Assembly (NCBI RefSeq): GCF_003984645.1 | Contig: NZ_RWKI01000010.1 | Span: forward strand, 114,116 to 178,115 | DNA from: Variovorax sp. MHTC-1 | GTDB lineage: Bacteria > Pseudomonadota > Gammaproteobacteria > Burkholderiales > Burkholderiaceae_C | DNA: 64,000 nt | Direction: 5' to 3' | Shown: positions 9,132 to 17,351 of the stretch, piece after piece | Layout of the letters: the number at the start of each line of letters is the position of its first letter | How positions within the stretch are numbered: position 1 is the first letter of the stretch | Program-made: the position numbers and the translations under genes | The notes under the pieces: generated by a model | The model's input: only the letters and a program-made list of their open reading frames with translations | What the model was told of the DNA's origin: nothing | Database searches by the model: none

Positions 9132-10739
9132 ATGAGAGATCCATCATTGCCAGTACCGGCGCCGCACGCCCTCTGGGCGCTTCTCCTGTGTGCGCTGCTC
9201 GCTGCCTGCGGCGGCGGTTCAGGAGCGGGCGGCGGCGCGGCCATTGCGCCGGCCCCGGCCGCCGCCGCAACTTCCGGCGAGTCGGCCACCGCCACCGCAG
9301 GCACGACCACTGCCGGCGGCACGACCACCATCAGCGGCACGAGCGCCACCAACGGCACGAGCACCACCAGCGGCACGAGCACCACCAGCGACACGACCAC
9401 CGCCGTCGCAGCCGACGACGGCTTGATCGGCTGGGCCACGGTACACAGCGCAGGCGCGCCCACCGGCGGCTTTGCGGCCGTCGCTGCCAAGGCGCCCGTG
9501 ACCTGCACCGCCACCAGCATGCGCCTTTTACGCGATTGCCTGTACCGCTCGAAGAAGACGGATGCCGGCAACGACGATCCGCGTGCCGGCGCGCCCAACT
9601 GGTCCACCTGGGAAGTGCACAACGGCGTGACCGGAGGCTGGAAGGACTATCCGGTCGTCATCTTCATCAAGGGCCGCATCGACGCCAACGTCAACGACAG
9701 CGGCACGATCCTGACGCAAGCCGCGTACGAGGCCGGCACCGACCCCTTGTGCAGCGGCAAGATCCGGCAGCCGTGCCAGCAGGCGGTGACGCAGGCGAAG
9801 CTGGAGCGCGGCAATATCTCGGTTGTCGGCGTGGCCGGCGACGACGGCACGTTGCCCGAGTTCCACCAGGGCTGGCTGATGCTCAGCGGCCAGAGCAACG
9901 TCATCGTGCGCAACCTGCGCTTCGTGCCGGCCACCGATTTCTGGCCTTCCTTCGAGGCCTGCGCCTCGGGCATCTCCGACCCCGACTACTGCGCCTGGAA
10001 CGCCGAGCCCGACGCCATGACCATCATCGGCGGCAGCCGCGTCTGGGTCGACCACTGCGAGTTCACCGATGGCCCCGAACTGCAAGGCGCGCAAACCGAC
10101 AAGTCGCGCTACAAGTACTACGACGGCCTGCTCGACATCAAGAGCGGGGCCGACTACGTGACGGTCTCCTACAGCCGCTTCTACAACCACCACAAGGCCA
10201 TGCTGATCGGCGCCACCGACAGCAACGACGGCGACTACCGCATCACCTTCCATCACAACCATATCCAGTGGGTGAACCAGCGCATGCCGCGCGTGCGCAA
10301 CGGCCAGGTTCACATCCTGAACAACGTGTACGCCGGCCCGAAGCAGGCCGACTACACGCAGCAGTACTACTTCGGCTACGGCATCGGGCTGGGCTACAAC
10401 TCGAAGGTCTATTCCGAGCGCAATGCCTTCGACATTCCCAACGCCGCGGCCAGCAACCTGCTGAGCGCCAGCTTCGACAAGTGGGCCCAGTACTTCACCG
10501 ACGCGGGCTCGTGGCTCAACGGCGCTGCGGTGGACCTCAACGCGGTGGCCAAGTCGCTGATCGATGCCAGGAACAACGGCGGCTCGACGCCCTTCATCGG
10601 CCCGGTGACCTGGAGCCCCGCCGCCAGCTACAGCTACACCGCCGATACCGGCGTGGATGCGCTGCGCACCAAGGTGGCGGCCAGCGCCGGCGTCGGCAAG
10701 GTGTCGCCGGTGCCTTCGCCCTACACGGTTTCCCCCTGA
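9132..10739 (+). CDS. Pectate lyase, polysaccharide lyase family 1, lipoprotein
   Basis: The protein has 535 residues. It has a type II signal peptide with lipobox LLAAC (Cys26), then a Gly/Ala/Thr/Ser-rich linker of about 90 residues built from short repeats (GTSTTSGTSTTS). The catalytic parallel beta-helix shows PL1 motifs: 'VWVDHCEF', 'YDGLLDIKSGADYVTVSYS', 'HHKAMLIG', and 'NQRMPRVRNGQVHILNN' with the expected catalytic arginine region. It cleaves polygalacturonate by Ca2+-dependent beta-elimination, at the outer membrane or outside the cell. ATG 9132 was preferred over a TTG at 9105 because it gives a standard lipoprotein signal. A second, unrelated lyase lies at 34813. Confidence 0.92.
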   Translation: MRDPSLPVPAPHALWALLLCALLAACGGGSGAGGGAAIAPAPAAAATSGESATATAGTTTAGGTTTISGTSATNGTSTTSGTSTTSDTTTAVAADDGLIGWATVHSAGAPTGGFAAVAAKAPVTCTATSMRLLRDCLYRSKKTDAGNDDPRAGAPNWSTWEVHNGVTGGWKDYPVVIFIKGRIDANVNDSGTILTQAAYEAGTDPLCSGKIRQPCQQAVTQAKLERGNISVVGVAGDDGTLPEFHQGWLMLSGQSNVIVRNLRFVPATDFWPSFEACASGISDPDYCAWNAEPDAMTIIGGSRVWVDHCEFTDGPELQGAQTDKSRYKYYDGLLDIKSGADYVTVSYSRFYNHHKAMLIGATDSNDGDYRITFHHNHIQWVNQRMPRVRNGQVHILNNVYAGPKQADYTQQYYFGYGIGLGYNSKVYSERNAFDIPNAAASNLLSASFDKWAQYFTDAGSWLNGAAVDLNAVAKSLIDARNNGGSTPFIGPVTWSPAASYSYTADTGVDALRTKVAASAGVGKVSPVPSPYTVSP

Positions 10740-10759
10740 TCCCGCCTGCCGAGGCGGGA
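10740..10759. terminator. Hairpin between pectate lyase and binding-protein genes
   Basis: TCCCGCCT, a GCCG loop and AGGCGGGA form a perfect 8-bp GC-rich stem with a tetraloop, starting at the base after the lyase stop codon. No T-run follows, so it is either an inefficient terminator or an mRNA-stabilising 3' structure that lets some transcription continue into the next gene. Confidence 0.5.
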
Positions 10760-10773
10760 CATCCTTCAAATCA

Positions 10774-11964
10774 ATGACGATTCACATGCTCCCCTGCCAG
10801 ACCATCGCGCACCGCTCGCGGCCTCCAGCATCGACCAGGCGTTCGCTGCTGACAGCGTGCGCCATCGCTTCCTCGCTCCAGCTCATCGGTCTGCCGGGCT
10901 TCGCCAGGGCTGACGACACGATCGTGATCGGCCAGTCCGCGCCATTCAGCGGCCCGTCCGCGCAACTCGGAACGGAGTTCAACCTGGGCGCGCGTACCTA
11001 CTTCCAGATGGTCAACGAGAGCGGCGGCGTCCACGGCCGCAGGATCGAACTGCGCGCCAAGGATGATGCCTACGACCCCAGTCTCACAGCGCGCAACACC
11101 ACCGAACTGCTCGAGCAGGATCGTGCCGTTGCGCTGTTCGGCTACGTCGGCACCTCCACCACGCTGGCGGCTTTGCCGGTGGCCGTGGCTGCCCAGGTGC
11201 CGTTCTTTGCGCCGGTCACCGGCGCCGATGCGTTGCGCCAGCCATTCAACCGCTACGTCTTCAACGTCAGGGCCAGCCATTTCGACGAAGCGGAGTACAT
11301 CCTCGACCAGTTGTCGATCACCGGCACCAAGAGCATCGCCGTCTTCTACCAGAACGACGCCTACGGCAAGGCCGGGCTCGATGCAATCAACAAGGCGAAA
11401 GCCAAGCGCGGCCTGTCGACCGTTGCAGCGGCGACGGTGGAGCGGCACAGCACCGACGTGAGCGCCGCATCGAGGACGCTCCAGGCGGCGCGCCCGGACG
11501 CCGTCGTGCTGATCAGCTCCTACGCGACCAGTGCCACCTTGATCAAGGAAATGAAAAAGGCCGGCTACACCGGCCGGTTCGTCAGCGTGTCCTTCGTTGG
11601 GGGCCAGGCGCTGGCCGACGAACTGGGCAGCGCCGGTGCGGGCGTGATGATCTCCGAAGTCGTGCCCTTCCCCTGGGGCAAGGCCTCTCCCATTCAGCGC
11701 GAATATGCCCGGGCGATGCAGAAGGCCGGCGTGCCGCGCATGAGCTTCGGATCGATGGAAGGCTTCCTGGCTGCGAAAACCCTGGTCGAAGGGCTGCGGC
11801 GCGCAGGACGGGATCTCACGCGAGCCAGGCTGATCGCAGCCCTGGAAACGCTGAACAACTGGGACGCAGGCGGCTTTACCGTGTCCTTCACTCCGGACAA
11901 CCACAACGGCTCACGGTTCATCGAGATGACCATGATCGGCCCGCGCGGACACTTCGTTCATTGA
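10774..11964 (+). CDS. ABC transporter substrate-binding protein, branched-chain amino acid (LivK) type
   Basis: The protein has 396 residues. A long twin-basic signal region (RRSLLTACAIASSLQLIGLPGFARA) precedes the mature start near 'DDTIVIGQSAPFSGPSAQLG', the standard opening of periplasmic-binding fold type I proteins. 'DDAYDPSLTARNTTELL' and 'VAVFYQNDAYGKAG'-like elements confirm the Leu/Ile/Val-binding family. The ATG at 10786 is an alternative start. No permease or ATPase genes are nearby, so it is an orphan binding protein whose ligand could be an aromatic or small organic acid rather than an amino acid. The gene ends with a run-on into a 313-bp gap before the autotransporter. Confidence 0.88.
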   Translation: MTIHMLPCQTIAHRSRPPASTRRSLLTACAIASSLQLIGLPGFARADDTIVIGQSAPFSGPSAQLGTEFNLGARTYFQMVNESGGVHGRRIELRAKDDAYDPSLTARNTTELLEQDRAVALFGYVGTSTTLAALPVAVAAQVPFFAPVTGADALRQPFNRYVFNVRASHFDEAEYILDQLSITGTKSIAVFYQNDAYGKAGLDAINKAKAKRGLSTVAAATVERHSTDVSAASRTLQAARPDAVVLISSYATSATLIKEMKKAGYTGRFVSVSFVGGQALADELGSAGAGVMISEVVPFPWGKASPIQREYARAMQKAGVPRMSFGSMEGFLAAKTLVEGLRRAGRDLTRARLIAALETLNNWDAGGFTVSFTPDNHNGSRFIEMTMIGPRGHFVH

Positions 11965-12277
11965 TGTCGAGGGGACTCGATCCCCACGGCATTTTCGTGA
12001 TGGATCCGGCAACGCCCTGGAGAAGCTGGGCGTGCGGCGAGTTCGTCCTCTCACGAGGCGATTGCATCGAAAAATGAGCGGCTGCATTCCAACCGCACTC
12101 CTGCAAAAACCAAACAAATGTCAAAGATCCCGTATTCATCGGGGGACGGCGAAATCTGCTCGAAATTCGCATTAGAGTCCGCGCCTTGCCAGGGAGGCAC
12201 AGAGCACCGGCCACACCAGTGCCGCGCACGCACTTCGTTCGAGTGCACTTCAATTCGCAGGAAACAGGACTCAGGTC
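11965..12277. other. Gene-free stretch upstream of the first autotransporter
   Basis: I see no convincing gene. A GGGGA/TCCCC inverted repeat (11971-11985, 5-nt loop) followed a few bases later by ATTTT could end the binding-protein transcript. The segment just before the autotransporter ATG carries an AGGA-type ribosome binding site. A promoter must lie here, but no sigma-70 boxes stand out. Confidence 0.4.
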
Positions 12278-15200
12278 ATGAATAGGATTTTCCGCGTCGT
12301 CTGGAATGACGCGCTCGCCCTTTGGGCCGTTGCATCCGAACTCGGACGCGGCCACGCGAGATCAACCGCCACCACGCAGGGCGTGGCCCGGCTTGCCGCC
12401 ACCTTGCTGGTCGCGGCGGCTTCCTTGCCGGCTTCGGCCGCATGCACAACCGACGCGAACACCCATGCGGTCAACTGCACCGGCGCCGACCAGGCCGCCA
12501 CGGTGGGCAGCGGACTGGCCACGCCGGCAGGCACCGCGGTACTGGTCACCTCGGGTGCGACAGTCAGCACGGGCAACGCATCGGCCATCAGCCTCGGCGA
12601 CACGGCCAGCATCGTCGTCCAGAGCGGGGCCACGGTCCAGAACAGCGCTGCCAACGGCGGCGCGTCGCCCTATGCCGGCATCGGCGCGAACACGATCGAG
12701 GTCAACAACAACAGCACGATCGCCATCGAGGCGGGCGGGGCTGTCATCGCCAGCGGCGTGGGCACCACTTCCGAGGCCATCAATCCCGTCGGCAGCGGAA
12801 ATACCATCACCAACAACGGCACCATCAGTTCCGCGCACACGGCGATCTGGTTCCAGGCGGGCAGCGGTGCCAACACCGTCGTCAACACGGGTTCCATCGT
12901 CGCCGGTGCAGGTACGAACTTGACCACAGTGACCGTCATCGGCGCCAGCGGCACGATGGCCGTCGACTTCACCAACAAGGGCAGTCTCACCGGGTCGCTC
13001 GCCTTTGCCGGCGGCAGCGACGCGTTGCGCTGGTACACCGGGGGCTCGATCACCGGCAACATCAGCGGCGGCGCGGGCGCCGACCTGCTCACGCTCAACA
13101 GCGACAACAATGCGAACGGCACCTTCGCACCGCTGTCGCTCACCGGTTTCGAAACGCTGGTCAACAACAGCGGCACCTGGAACTTCAATGCCGCGCTGGC
13201 GCCGGCAGGCATCACGAGCACCACTGTCCTTGGCGGAACGCTGATCCTGGGGGCCGACAACAGCGCCTACACCGGCAGCATGACCGTCGGTTCGGGCGGC
13301 GTGTTGCAGAGCAGCGCGCAGTTCGCGCCGGCAGCGATCACCGACAACGGCCTCGTGCGTTTCGCCCAGCCCGACAACGCCACCTATGCCGGCCTGGTGA
13401 GCGGCACGGGCGGCATCGAGAAGACCGGCGCGGGCACGCTCACACTGACGCAGGATCAAGCCTTCACCGGCACCACCACGATCAGCGCCGGCGTGCTGCA
13501 GCTGGGCAATGGCGGCACCACCGGCTCGGTGACGGGCAACATCGTCGACAACGCGACGCTGGTCATCAATCGCTCCGACGCGCTCACGCTGCCTGGCACG
13601 ATCAGCGGCACCGGCTCGCTCGTGAAGGAGGGCGCCGGCACCACGACGCTGACCGCGGCCAACAGCTACAGCGGCGGCACCGCGCTCAAGCAGGGCCGAT
13701 TGAACGTCGGCAACAGCCTGGCGCTGGGCAGCGGCGCGCTGGCGATGGACGACGGCACCACGCTCGGCTTCGTTGCCGACGGCCTGAACCTCGCCAACGC
13801 CGTCGTGCTGACCGGCAACAACGACCCGGTGATCGACACCGGCAGCTTCAGCGCCACGCTCAGCGGCAACATCAGCGGCGGCGGCTTCATCACCAAGCTG
13901 GGCAGCGGCACCCTCACGCTCTCGGGCATCAACAGCCATACCGGCGCGACCGACGTGGCCGAAGGCACCCTGAAGGCCGGCGCCACCGGCACCTTCAGCG
14001 CGGCTTCGGCGCACACCGTGCAAAGCGGTGCCACGCTCGACCTGGCAGGCTTCAGCCAGACCGTCGCCTCGCTCGCCAGCAGCGGCACCATCTCGCTCGT
14101 GGGCGCCGTGCCGGGCACCAGCCTCACCGTCAACGGGGCCTACGTCGGCGACAACGGCGTGCTGCGGCTCGGCACCTTCCTGGGCGACAGCACCAGCGTG
14201 AGCGACCGGCTGGTGCTCAACGGCGCGAGCGCCTCGGCCAGCGGCAGGACCAGCGTGCAGATCACGCAACTCGGCGGCCTGGGCGCACCGACCGCAGGCA
14301 ACGGCATCGAAGTGATCTCGGCGCTCAACGGCGCCACCACCACCGCCCAGACCACCAAGGATGCGTTCACGCTGGCTGGCGGACACGTCGATGCGGGCGC
14401 CTACGAGTACCGCCTGTATGCCGCCGACGCGAGCGGCGCCGGCGAGAACTGGTACCTGCGCTCGACCACCACCGCGCCGGCGAAGCCGGTGGCAGGCACG
14501 AGCGGATCGTCAGGCAGCCCGGCCCCCGTGCAGGTGCCCGCCTACCGCGTTGAAGTCCCGTTGCTCTCCGCGCTGCCCAGCCAGGTACGCCAAATGGACC
14601 TGGCCATGATCGGCAACCTGCACCAGCGCGTCGGCGACGACGACGTCAAGGCCGGCGGCGCCGCATCGACCGGCACCGGGCGCCGTGCCTGGGGCCGCGT
14701 GATCGCCACCGACATCGACATCCGCCAGCAAGGCACCGTCAGCCCGTACAGCAACGGCAGCGTCAAGGGCTTCCAGGCCGGCACCGATCTGCTCGCCACC
14801 CCGAACTGGCGTGCCGGCGTGTACGCCGGCCAGCTCGACGGCAGCGTCAAGGTCAGCGGCTTCGCGAGCGGCATCGCCGACCTGGCCGTCGGCTCCAACG
14901 ACCTGCGCAGCCAATACCTGGGCGCGTATGGCACCTGGACCGCCGATTCGGGCTTCTACGCCGATGCCGTGCTGCAGGCCGGGCGGCACCGCTACACAGT
15001 CGAGCCGATGTCGGCCGCGCGCAGCGCGGGCAAGGGCGACAGCCTGATGGCATCCATCGAAGTGGGCCAGGCCTTCGCGCTCGGCGCGAGCGGCTGGAAG
15101 ATCGAGCCGCAGTTGCAGCTGATCCACCAGCACCTCGGCTTGAACGACCTCGCGATCTCCGGCGCGCGCGTGCGGCAGGACAGCGACGACGGCTGGATCG

Positions 15201-15508
15201 CGCGCGCCGGCGTGCGCCTGAAGGGCGAGTTCGCCACCGGCCTCGGCACGCTGCAACCTTACGGCCGCTTCAACGTCTACAAGGCGAGCGCCGGTGCCGA
15301 CGTGGCCCGCTTCATCGGACCCGCCGCCTCGACCGACATCACGAGCCGCACCGGGGCCACCGTCAGCGAACTCGCAGGCGGGCTTACCCTGGCGCTGAAC
15401 CAGACGACCAGCATCTACGGCGAGATCGGCAAGCTGTGGGCTTCGGGCGGCGCGACGGATGTGAAGACTTCCGTGCAGGGCTCGCTTGGGTTGCGCATGA
15501 AGTGGTAA
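12278..15508 (+). CDS. Autotransporter (type Va secretion) with PATR repeats
   Basis: The protein has 1076 residues. The N-terminus MNRIFRVVWND...WAVASELGR is an extended signal peptide region (ESPR), followed by a basic spacer and the hydrophobic core up to 'ASLPASAA'. The passenger (about residues 50-800) is a glycine/threonine-rich beta-helix with passenger-associated repeats such as 'GTGSLVKEGAGTTTLTAAN' and 'GGFITKLGSGTLTLSGIN'. The C-terminal ~280 residues are an autotransporter beta-barrel ('AWGRVIATDIDIRQQG' at its start, 'GSLGLRMKW' at the end). The terminal residue is Trp instead of the usual Phe, which still suits BAM recognition. No protease or lipase triad is obvious, so adhesin or aggregation factor is the default inference. 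Confidence 0.9.
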   Translation: MNRIFRVVWNDALALWAVASELGRGHARSTATTQGVARLAATLLVAAASLPASAACTTDANTHAVNCTGADQAATVGSGLATPAGTAVLVTSGATVSTGNASAISLGDTASIVVQSGATVQNSAANGGASPYAGIGANTIEVNNNSTIAIEAGGAVIASGVGTTSEAINPVGSGNTITNNGTISSAHTAIWFQAGSGANTVVNTGSIVAGAGTNLTTVTVIGASGTMAVDFTNKGSLTGSLAFAGGSDALRWYTGGSITGNISGGAGADLLTLNSDNNANGTFAPLSLTGFETLVNNSGTWNFNAALAPAGITSTTVLGGTLILGADNSAYTGSMTVGSGGVLQSSAQFAPAAITDNGLVRFAQPDNATYAGLVSGTGGIEKTGAGTLTLTQDQAFTGTTTISAGVLQLGNGGTTGSVTGNIVDNATLVINRSDALTLPGTISGTGSLVKEGAGTTTLTAANSYSGGTALKQGRLNVGNSLALGSGALAMDDGTTLGFVADGLNLANAVVLTGNNDPVIDTGSFSATLSGNISGGGFITKLGSGTLTLSGINSHTGATDVAEGTLKAGATGTFSAASAHTVQSGATLDLAGFSQTVASLASSGTISLVGAVPGTSLTVNGAYVGDNGVLRLGTFLGDSTSVSDRLVLNGASASASGRTSVQITQLGGLGAPTAGNGIEVISALNGATTTAQTTKDAFTLAGGHVDAGAYEYRLYAADASGAGENWYLRSTTTAPAKPVAGTSGSSGSPAPVQVPAYRVEVPLLSALPSQVRQMDLAMIGNLHQRVGDDDVKAGGAASTGTGRRAWGRVIATDIDIRQQGTVSPYSNGSVKGFQAGTDLLATPNWRAGVYAGQLDGSVKVSGFASGIADLAVGSNDLRSQYLGAYGTWTADSGFYADAVLQAGRHRYTVEPMSAARSAGKGDSLMASIEVGQAFALGASGWKIEPQLQLIHQHLGLNDLAISGARVRQDSDDGWIARAGVRLKGEFATGLGTLQPYGRFNVYKASAGADVARFIGPAASTDITSRTGATVSELAGGLTLALNQTTSIYGEIGKLWASGGATDVKTSVQGSLGLRMKW

Positions 15509-16083
15509 CGAGCTGCCGCCGCGTCATGGACCGGTTCCTGGCGCGGCGGTACAGCGACGACTTCTCGCGGATGCCCGCTGCACCGCATGCGAAGAACCCG
15601 CTCGACCGGCCGGTCCGGATCGATGGGAAACAGGCGACGTGGCATGCGACCGTCTTCAGACGGCGGCTTGCTTCCTGTTCGCGGGCTCCGAGCGCTCGCG
15701 GCGCTGCCCGCCCAAGGCTGCAAGCGCCGCGTTGGCCGGTGTGGGCCGCCCGCGATGGCGTCGGGCTGAGGCAGGCGGCCCTCTTGACGATGGGAATCAC
15801 GCCGATGGCCGGAATCATCGGGCTCTTGAACGGAAAACCCAAGCGTCTGGCTGAGGTCCGAAAGCGACTTCATGCATTCGAAACTGAATACGGTCGCAGC
15901 GCATGGTTGCCGCGCGGTAGTGGATTGCCAAAGACCGTACGCCTGCCGGAGATACTCGCGACTACGAAAGACGCAAGTTGCGCAAAAGCGATCGCAAGTT
16001 GCGACCCGGAAAGTCTGCCCGCCAAGACACTGCAGTCATGTTTTCAACAGCGCTAAGGAGGCGCAAAAGTAAATCAGCTGACG
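15509..16083. other. Decayed stretch between autotransporter and ABC ATPase relic
   Basis: There is no gene with convincing coding character. A forward frame contains the short segment 'NGKPKRLAEVRKRLHAFETEYG' at about 15827-15895. This resembles the helical motif of small antitoxin-like proteins, but the flanks do not continue any fold I know. Together with the pseudogene that follows, the region reads as eroded accessory DNA. Confidence 0.4.
15972..16003. promoter_or_regulatory. Two 11-bp palindromic direct repeats, 21 bp apart
   Basis: CGCAAGTTGCG occurs at 15972-15982 and again at 15993-16003. Each copy is itself a dyad (CGCAA-G-TTGCG). The 21-bp centre spacing is two helical turns, placing both on one DNA face as expected for cooperative binding by a dimeric repressor or activator. 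They lie about 80-110 bp upstream of the ABC ATPase relic, whose former promoter they may have controlled. Confidence 0.4.
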
Positions 16084-16418
16084 ATGATGTCGTCGCTGCG
16101 GCAGATCGCTGCGCGATTGAGCATCTCCCTTCGGGCGGATTTCGAGATCGAGGACCCGGCGGTGGTGGGCGTGCTCGGGCCCAATGGATCCGGCAAGACC
16201 ACGCTGTTCGAGCTCATGACCGGCAGCAATTCGCCGAGCGCGGGCCGCTACACCCCAACGAGCCGTACCACATCGACATCTTGCGCCAAAGCTGCGAGCG
16301 ATTCGTCTTCGTGCAGAAGGGCACGGTCGTGCAGATGCCCGACTTCGAATCGCTGATGGGCGATGAGCGGGTGCGCGCCTACCTCGGGGCGCTGGCCTCG
16401 ACCAGCTCGAAGGCCTGA
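16084..16418 (+). pseudogene. ABC transporter ATP-binding protein, internally deleted and frameshifted
   Basis: The first frame encodes 'ADFEIEDPAVVGVLGPNGSG' then 'KTTLFELMTGSNSPSAGR', a clear Walker A region. Near nt 16245-16255 the coding potential jumps to another frame that encodes 'LHPNEPYHIDILRQSCERF' and 'VFVQKGTVVQMPDFESLMGD', the H-loop and C-terminal end of the same kind of ATPase. Everything between (Q-loop, ABC signature, Walker B, roughly 100 codons) is gone. The junction reads as a single deletion that also shifted the frame. No permease gene remains nearby. The product cannot hydrolyse ATP. Confidence 0.8.
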
Positions 16419-16557
16419 GTTCAGACGCGTTTGCGATGGGGCCTCGGCTGCTTCCGAGCCGACGGCAACCGGCGCACTGCACGGCTGTCCGGGAGCGCAT
16501 GCGCGAAGACCGAAGGGCGTGGCGTCGCGACTGCGCAAGAGTGCCAGCGCTGCCCGC

Positions 16558-17304
16558 CTATTCCGGCGCGTGTGCAAGTACGAAGGAGAGCGATGCCAGG
16601 TGCTCCACCTTGTCGGTCTTGACGGGATCTTCCGGTGGCGTGGCCAGCTGGGCGGTGATGACGTTCAGCCCCTGGTTGCGCACCTTGAGGACGACGCTGC
16701 CGTCGGCGCCGCTTTCAATGGGCTTGGCGTCCGGATCGTTGACGAAGTCACCCAGGACCAGGGCGCCCGCGACGGGCTTTCCCTGGTAGAGCACGCGCAA
16801 GCGCAAGTCCTGGCCCAGCTTTTCGGGCAGCGTGGAGTCCATCGGGACGATCTGCAGCGTGTGTCCCGGCAGCCGGGGCAAAGGACCGCTGAGCGGGCTG
16901 CGCAGATGCACCGCATATTTGAGGTTGTGGCCGCTGGTAAGCGCCCCTGGAACTTCGTTCTTGCCCTTTTTGAGCCACTTGCCTTCCGGCGTCTTGCTCC
17001 AAGTGCCGTTGTCGAGCACCGCCGCGACGATGGCGGGCCTCTCCTTCGTGTCGACGATCAGCAGGCGCCCGCTCGCCTCCAGGGCAGTCGGCACAGGATG
17101 GCCCGACGCATCGTAGGCGGTGATCGCGGTGATCAAGGGCTGTCGCTTGACCATGTCCAGATCGTCGGCGCCTTCGCCATAGATCAATGCGAGTTCGCCG
17201 GAGCGCTGGGCAAACCAGATGCCGTGCGCCTGTGCGGCCGTCGAGGAAAGCACGGCGGCCGTGGCGAGCGCTGCCAGGGCGGCGATTCGGTGCAGTCTGT
17301 TCAT
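16558..17304 (-). CDS. DUF4198 periplasmic protein next to a siderophore receptor
   Basis: The protein has 248 residues. The signal peptide is MNRLHRIAALAALATAA ending 'SSTAAQA', with the mature protein starting 'HGIWFAQRSGELALIYGEG', the typical histidine-first N-terminus of DUF4198 proteins. Beta-rich segments follow ('GHTLQIVPMDS', 'LRLRVLYQGKPVAGALV'). DUF4198 proteins accompany metal uptake systems (Ni/Co or Fe) and probably act in the periplasm, perhaps in metal or chelate handling. It lies 47 nt downstream of the TonB-dependent receptor on the same strand, so a shared transcript is likely. A longer upstream start (17421) is possible but adds an unlikely cytoplasmic extension. Confidence 0.82.
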   Translation of the reverse strand: MNRLHRIAALAALATAAVLSSTAAQAHGIWFAQRSGELALIYGEGADDLDMVKRQPLITAITAYDASGHPVPTALEASGRLLIVDTKERPAIVAAVLDNGTWSKTPEGKWLKKGKNEVPGALTSGHNLKYAVHLRSPLSGPLPRLPGHTLQIVPMDSTLPEKLGQDLRLRVLYQGKPVAGALVLGDFVNDPDAKPIESGADGSVVLKVRNQGLNVITAQLATPPEDPVKTDKVEHLASLSFVLAHAPE

Positions 17305-17351
17305 TGCGTGTCCAATTCCAAAATTCAGGGGGTGAGGCGAAGGCGGGCGCT

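Noticed and set aside
15436..16056. Forward 206-codon frame overlapping the autotransporter 3' end
   Set aside because: It overlaps a real gene by about 70 nt, has no ribosome site and a patchwork composition. Only a short antitoxin-like segment is suggestive.
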